A stretch of 39,241 nucleotides of DNA from an uncultured Nitratireductor sp. (lineage in GTDB: Bacteria > Pseudomonadota > Alphaproteobacteria > Rhizobiales > Rhizobiaceae), in the NCBI RefSeq assembly GCF_913053745.1, contig NZ_CAJXGF010000021.1:1-39241 (forward strand), given 5' to 3'. Both the position numbers and the translations under genes were made by a program. Below, piece by piece: positions 35,390 to 39,241 of this stretch; the first letter of the stretch is position 1; every line of letters begins with the position of its first letter. The notes beneath the pieces are model-generated. The model was not told where the DNA came from. It worked only from the letters and a program-made list of their open reading frames with translations, and did no database searches.

Positions 35390-35998
35390 TCAATGGAATG
35401 ATGCCGCGTAGTTGTAGACATAGACGCAAAGGGCCTTGCCGTTTTTATCGATGAACTCGAACACAGCGCGGGACGGGACTGTTTCCAGACCTGCCGGGTC
35501 CAAACCAGCGGTTTCTCTATTTAGATGCCTGTCGAAGACATCGGTCAATTCGTACTGAACAAAGTTCAGGATATCATCGTTCAGGCGCATATAGCCCCGA
35601 TCCTCAATCCAGTTGTCAAATACGGTCTTGGAGGTTTCCCGTCCGGATTTTGAGAGGATTCGTATTGTCAGGACGGGTTCAAATTGCCGATAGGCGTTCA
35701 ATTTCATTCCATAAAAGTCGAACGATCCATTGCCGATGCCCGGATTGATGAAGAGCGGGGTTTCCAGCATGGGGCTTTCCGGGTCTTCTGCGCCGATCAA
35801 GCCGACGATTGGCCCACATGCAACAGATTTCTCGTCCGCAGGTTCCAGCAGGCCCGAAGGTGCAATCCTCGGCACAACACCTTCGCTCGGTCCCTCCGCC
35901 GCGTGATTAACGTGCATTCGAGTGGCGTTGGCCAAGGCGGGTGCCTGGCTAGAAGCCGCGAGCATCAAACTTAACAACAGAACCGGTATTCCCCCCAA
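35390..35998 (-). CDS. Secreted hypothetical protein, TTG start
   Basis: A 202-aa protein with a Sec signal (GGIPVLLLSLMLAASSQAPALANA after the initiator, about residues 2-25). The mature part has two Cys and a late segment AVFEFIDKNGKALCVYVYNY; no family is recognised. The TTG at 35998 is chosen because AAGGAGGT lies nine bases upstream and the signal starts there; ATG-initiated longer frames (to 36184) would place a Cys-rich, non-signal stretch in front. It heads an operon with the small secreted protein. Regulatory element b lies upstream. Confidence 0.63.
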   Translation of the reverse strand: MGGIPVLLLSLMLAASSQAPALANATRMHVNHAAEGPSEGVVPRIAPSGLLEPADEKSVACGPIVGLIGAEDPESPMLETPLFINPGIGNGSFDFYGMKLNAYRQFEPVLTIRILSKSGRETSKTVFDNWIEDRGYMRLNDDILNFVQYELTDVFDRHLNRETAGLDPAGLETVPSRAVFEFIDKNGKALCVYVYNYAASFH

Positions 35999-36076
35999 AT
36001 TCCAAACACCTCCTTCACAGAATGTACAGCAACTGCATGATCGGCGTCGATTGTGAAGCCATTCGTCAGCTGTACA

Positions 36077-36094
36077 ATCCCCCCGAAAGGGGAT
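36077..36094 (-). promoter_or_regulatory. Regulatory element b (lux-box-like)
   Basis: On the plus strand the core is ATCCCCCCGAAAGGGGAT; on the minus strand ATCCCCTTTCGGGGGGAT followed by TGTACAGC. The spacing between the two AT ends (14 bases) is identical to element a. It is centred about 88 bp upstream of the TTG start at 35998 and in the same orientation relative to its gene as the other elements. It might also act toward the divergent regulator. Confidence 0.62.
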
Positions 36095-36237
36095 ATCGCC
36101 TGCGCTGTGCTCCGGTCCAATGCACCGTTCGGTGCGCCCTCCCGACCTGTTCGCAGAAGGTCGCAATATTGATCTGACCATCAATCATGCGGGTGCACCT
36201 GGTGGACGCGGCGTTGCTCTTGCCTTACGCTGCGATA

Positions 36238-36255
36238 GTCACCCAAAGGGGGGAT
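36238..36255 (+). promoter_or_regulatory. Regulatory element c upstream of the LuxR-hydrolase gene
   Basis: GTCACCCAAAGGGGGGAT has the same core length and right half as elements a, b and d, and is centred about 71 bp before the regulator start at 36318. Six of nine positions obey dyad symmetry. If the regulator binds these elements, this one would mediate autoregulation. Confidence 0.5.
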
Positions 36256-36317
36256 GGCAGCATTCGTACTTGGAACCGAGTGCGCCTGGATGGTTGCGAC
36301 ATCCATGGAGAGGGGAA

Positions 36318-37904
36318 ATGCACAATGCGGGGGGCCGCATTAATCTGCACGATGATCCGCCTAGCAGCGCCAGCGCAAGGGCGTGCAGGGATGCGACATC
36401 TGACGCGTTGAACTTCCTGGCGGATCAAGAATTCGACGCCTTTGACAAATGGCATGATCGCTATGGCAAGCGCTTTGCTACCAATTCCAGTCTGCATGGG
36501 TATCCGGTCCCAGTTCTGCAGTATGCGAATTGGCGTCTGCTCGATACCGAGTGCATCAATGCGCTCGATCACGATCTACATCGAGAGATAGAAGAACGCA
36601 TTCGGTTGCGCCGAACGGGGCGCAACGAGCAATGCATCCTGCATGGCGACGATCTGCTGATTTTGCACGATACGGCAAGAGATCGCTCGACCGGTTTTGT
36701 CGTTATCGTATCCCCGGACGCCCTGGAATGGTTCCTTGCACAACACTTTCCGAACGCGAGGCCGACGCCGGCATTGCTGAGGCTCACCGCATGCTATCTG
36801 GGTGGACTCTCACTCTCCGAAGGGGCCCGTCTCGACGGGAAATCCGTCGAGACGCGCAAGAGCCAGGCAAGGGAACTGCGGCAACGGCTCGACCTCGAGC
36901 GTACCGAGGATGTGCAGCGAATTGTCGGTGGACAACTCATCGCCGCTCTTTCGGCCATGCTAACCGAGGCCTCGGTGCAGAGCCATGATGTGTTCGAGCG
37001 ATACCGCGAGCGATACCTGCCCGAAGCCGTGCGCTGCCTGGTGCTGTCGGACAGCGGCAACAAACCCTTCCGAATTCTCGATATGGGCCCCAAGGCCGGT
37101 ACACCGCTGATCGTCTTACACGCGATGATCCTGCCGGACATCCGTCAAAAGGATATCGCTCTTCTCGACGAGTTGGGGCTTCGGCTGATCTGGCCGTTGA
37201 GAAACGGACTTTATGCGCCCGACGATCCGACATTCTCCGAAGACGAGCAAATTCGTCATGCCTGCCATGGCATCGATTTGGTGCGGCGGGTGTTCTGCGA
37301 AGAGAAGATTCACATTCTGAGCCTCGCCGCCAGTTCCAAAGTGGCGATCGCCTATGCCAGAAAAAATGCTGAAAACATCGATGCACTGTTTTTCGCGGCG
37401 GCCTGTGTGCTCGAGGGGCGGCCTGTCAGCGGCGCTCGCCGGCTGGCGAAGGGGATGCTGGCGCTTGCCAGCCGCAACGAGACGCTCATGAGCGCCACCA
37501 TGGATTATTTTCGGCGGACGATCCTCACGCCGGCGCGTTTCCCCGCATTCATCCGCGGCCAATTTCAGGCAAGCCGGGCCGACAGCCTGATTGTCGAAGC
37601 CGAACTCGCGGGACCGCATGGCGGCGAACGGTTTCGCGAGGCATTGATCCATTCGATTCCATCGGCCCGCCACGATTTCGGATTTCAACGCGCGCTCGAT
37701 TGGGATCTTGCCCGCGCGCTCGGCATTGAAACGCATTTCCTCCATGGCGACGATGATCCCATCCACCCGCTACCGCTGATCCGGACACTTGTCGAAAGTT
37801 TCTCGGAGGCTCATCTGCATGTGATCGAGAAAGCCGGGCAGCTCCTTTATCACGATCATCTGCGCGATATGCTGACACCGATTGCCGCACGGATTCGTGG
37901 CTGA
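36318..37904 (+). CDS. LuxR-like HTH fused to degenerate alpha/beta hydrolase
   Basis: A 528-aa cytoplasmic protein. Residues 1-145 form an unrecognised N-terminal region. Residues about 148-195 carry a LuxR/GerE-like helix-turn-helix: ACYLGGLSLSEGARLDGKSVE and the following TRKSQARELRQRLDLE. Residues about 240-528 are an alpha/beta-hydrolase domain: FRILDMGPKAGTPLIVLHAM (oxyanion strand), nucleophile elbow LAASSKVAIAYA (S339) in place of GxSxG, acid GDDDPIHP (478-480), and EKAGQLLYHDH where Gln508 stands at the catalytic His position. I infer ligand sensing by a non-catalytic hydrolase. ATG 36318 has GGAGAGGGGAA; the frame is open to 36120. It overlaps the transporter gene by one base. Confidence 0.75.
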   Translation: MHNAGGRINLHDDPPSSASARACRDATSDALNFLADQEFDAFDKWHDRYGKRFATNSSLHGYPVPVLQYANWRLLDTECINALDHDLHREIEERIRLRRTGRNEQCILHGDDLLILHDTARDRSTGFVVIVSPDALEWFLAQHFPNARPTPALLRLTACYLGGLSLSEGARLDGKSVETRKSQARELRQRLDLERTEDVQRIVGGQLIAALSAMLTEASVQSHDVFERYRERYLPEAVRCLVLSDSGNKPFRILDMGPKAGTPLIVLHAMILPDIRQKDIALLDELGLRLIWPLRNGLYAPDDPTFSEDEQIRHACHGIDLVRRVFCEEKIHILSLAASSKVAIAYARKNAENIDALFFAAACVLEGRPVSGARRLAKGMLALASRNETLMSATMDYFRRTILTPARFPAFIRGQFQASRADSLIVEAELAGPHGGERFREALIHSIPSARHDFGFQRALDWDLARALGIETHFLHGDDDPIHPLPLIRTLVESFSEAHLHVIEKAGQLLYHDHLRDMLTPIAARIRG

Positions 37905-39241
37905 TGGAGGCGAATGCCGACCCGCGTCGACGCGTTCGCGCAGCCGCAGGGACGGTCCCACCATTGAAAAAGCGGCTGGTGTTCGCCTCGCCGGAAATCG
38001 CCATCACCATCCTGTTTGCGACCGTCAATTCCTGGTATTTTTATTTTCTCGTCAACGTTGCCGCATTGCCGCCGATCCTCGCCGGCGGTGCCTTCGCTTT
38101 CGGGCGGATCGTCGATGCGATTTTCGATCCGATCGTCGGCAGGTGGAGCGACAGACGTTCCTCGAAACACGGCCGCAAGCGCACGATTCTTTACGCACTC
38201 GGTCCCACAGCAATGGCGTTTGCGCTGATATGGAGCCTGCCCGCGACGGTCGAGGGTCCCTGGCTCAAAACGTTTGTGGCGGCGCTCAGTTTCGCTCTGT
38301 TCGCCTTCGGTTACACCCTCATTACCGTGCCGCGCATGGCGATGCTGCCGCAATATGAGGCGGACTATCATGGGCGCACCGCCCAGATCGCTGTGGACAT
38401 GGTGTTCATTTTCCTGTCTCTGGCTTTTGCCGTGGCAGGCGTGCCGGCGCTGATCTCCCTGATCGACGGTTCGACGGAACTTTCGGCAACGGCCGCCGCC
38501 GCTTGGTGGCCCGCAGCGGCGGGGCTGGCTGGTATCGCCTGTCTCGCCTATCTGCCTTTTCTCGTCTTTGTACCCGATCAGACTGCCGCACACCCTTCGC
38601 AGTCGGCCGACAGGCTTTTGGGCGACCTTCGAGCTACGCTGCGCGTGCCGCGCTTTCGTCTGACAGTCGCTGTCTTCTTCCTGTCGGTGGTCAGTCTCGT
38701 TTCCATTCAGTCGATGCTGCCGTTTTTTCTTGAGAGCTTTGTCGGTGTCCCCAAGAACCGGCAGGCTCCCGTTCTGGCAACCGTGTTCGCGATCTCCGTC
38801 CTGAGCCTGCCACTGTGGGTGGCGCTGGGCCGCAGGATCGGAAAGGTGAGGGGGCTCATGGCAGGCATCGCCGTTTACGTCATCTTTCTCTTCCTCACCG
38901 CGCTCATCGGCAGAGGAACCGGCGTTGGTGCCCATCTCATCGTGAGCGCGGTCTTCGCGGGCGCCAGCATCACCGCGCTCAGCGTCTTCCCCTGGGCCAT
39001 GGTGCCCGATGCCGTCGATTTGTATCGAACCGCGACCGGTCGAGCGCATCAGGGGCTGTGCGTCTCGGTCTTCACCTTCACCAACAAGCTGGCAAGCACG
39101 ACTGCCGTTATGCTGAACGGTGTCATTCTTTCCCTCAGCGGTCATGTGGCCGGGCAAGCCGTTCAATCCGAACAGACGATCTGGGCAATCCTGGCGGCGA
39201 CCGTCGCGTTGCCATTCCTTTTTGCCGTCTTTTGTTTCCTT
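37904..39241 (+). CDS. GPH-family MFS transporter, 3' truncated by window end
   Basis: The frame from ATG 37904 stays open for 446 codons to the end of the window. It encodes a polytopic membrane protein of the MFS_2/GPH (glycoside-pentoside-hexuronide:cation symporter) type: GRIVDAIFDPIVGRWSDR in the first cytoplasmic loop, and the late PDAVDLYRTATGRAHQG then FTFTNKLAST, both typical of this family. The start shares one base with the stop of the LuxR-hydrolase gene (TGATG), so the two are cotranslated. A substrate (sugar conjugate or other small solute) cannot be named. It may import the ligand sensed by the regulator. Only the last helix or so is missing. Confidence 0.86.
   Translation, partial: MEANADPRRRVRAAAGTVPPLKKRLVFASPEIAITILFATVNSWYFYFLVNVAALPPILAGGAFAFGRIVDAIFDPIVGRWSDRRSSKHGRKRTILYALGPTAMAFALIWSLPATVEGPWLKTFVAALSFALFAFGYTLITVPRMAMLPQYEADYHGRTAQIAVDMVFIFLSLAFAVAGVPALISLIDGSTELSATAAAAWWPAAAGLAGIACLAYLPFLVFVPDQTAAHPSQSADRLLGDLRATLRVPRFRLTVAVFFLSVVSLVSIQSMLPFFLESFVGVPKNRQAPVLATVFAISVLSLPLWVALGRRIGKVRGLMAGIAVYVIFLFLTALIGRGTGVGAHLIVSAVFAGASITALSVFPWAMVPDAVDLYRTATGRAHQGLCVSVFTFTNKLASTTAVMLNGVILSLSGHVAGQAVQSEQTIWAILAATVALPFLFAVFCFL

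Noticed and set aside
36121-36135. Small inverted repeat GCACCG-TT-CGGTGC in the regulator upstream region
   Set aside because: It falls between elements b and c without repeating elsewhere in the cluster; likely chance in GC-rich DNA.
18842-39241. CRISPR arrays, insertion sequences and phage structural genes
   Set aside because: I looked for repeat-spacer arrays, transposase motifs and terminal repeats, and phage head or tail genes in the accessory region and saw none.

Overview
The window reads as a chromosomal segment of an alphaproteobacterium, most likely in the Hyphomicrobiales (Rhizobiales; a Phyllobacteriaceae/Rhizobiaceae-like genome). This rests on high GC, strong G/C third-position bias, and recognisable families: TypA, Tat-exported PhoD, a beta-lactamase-like hydrolase, the LemA/TPM trio, DUF167 with YggT, and the DUF3489-DUF2924-recombinase cassette common in this class. 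No species can be named from the sequence alone.

Left part (1-18.8 kb) is ordinary housekeeping sequence. In order: the 3' end of a DUF2332 gene; two tandem LysE-type exporters; a SAM methyltransferase behind typA; an MBL-fold hydrolase; phoD; an M3 metallopeptidase diverging from a marR-MFS operon; a beta-carbonic anhydrase; a small membrane protein coupled to pdxY; lemA plus two TPM-domain genes; a GNAT acetyltransferase; ppa; a secreted protein; DUF167; YggT. It ends at tRNA-Ala(CGC), 18766-18841.

Middle part (18.9-28.8 kb) looks like an accessory island beside the tRNA. It holds a translationally coupled DUF3489-DUF2924-serine recombinase cassette, a small unknown gene, a DUF4917 (SIR2-like fold) gene with an unknown partner (possible defence operon), a phage-type MazG-like gene whose 3' end runs into a truncated antisense thymidylate synthase-like remnant, an unknown two-domain protein, and a protein with a duplicated N-terminal module. 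Spacing is loose and unexplained gaps are long.

Right part (28.8-39.2 kb) is the most interesting. It contains six predicted exported or membrane-anchored proteins: a coiled-coil protein, two tandem ankyrin/peptidoglycan-binding-like paralogues, a trypsin-like protease, and two small secreted proteins with TTG starts. They lie beside a gene fusing a LuxR-like helix-turn-helix to a degenerate alpha/beta-hydrolase, which is coupled to a GPH-type sugar/solute transporter that runs off the window end. Four intergenic 18-bp elements of the form rTCmCC-n5-GGGGGAT sit 71-88 bp upstream of the start codons of the ankyrin operon, the protease, the secreted-protein operon and the regulator itself. I read this as an autoregulated, possibly small-molecule-responsive regulon of envelope proteins. 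The shared elements are visible in the sequence; the regulatory link and any signal are inference.
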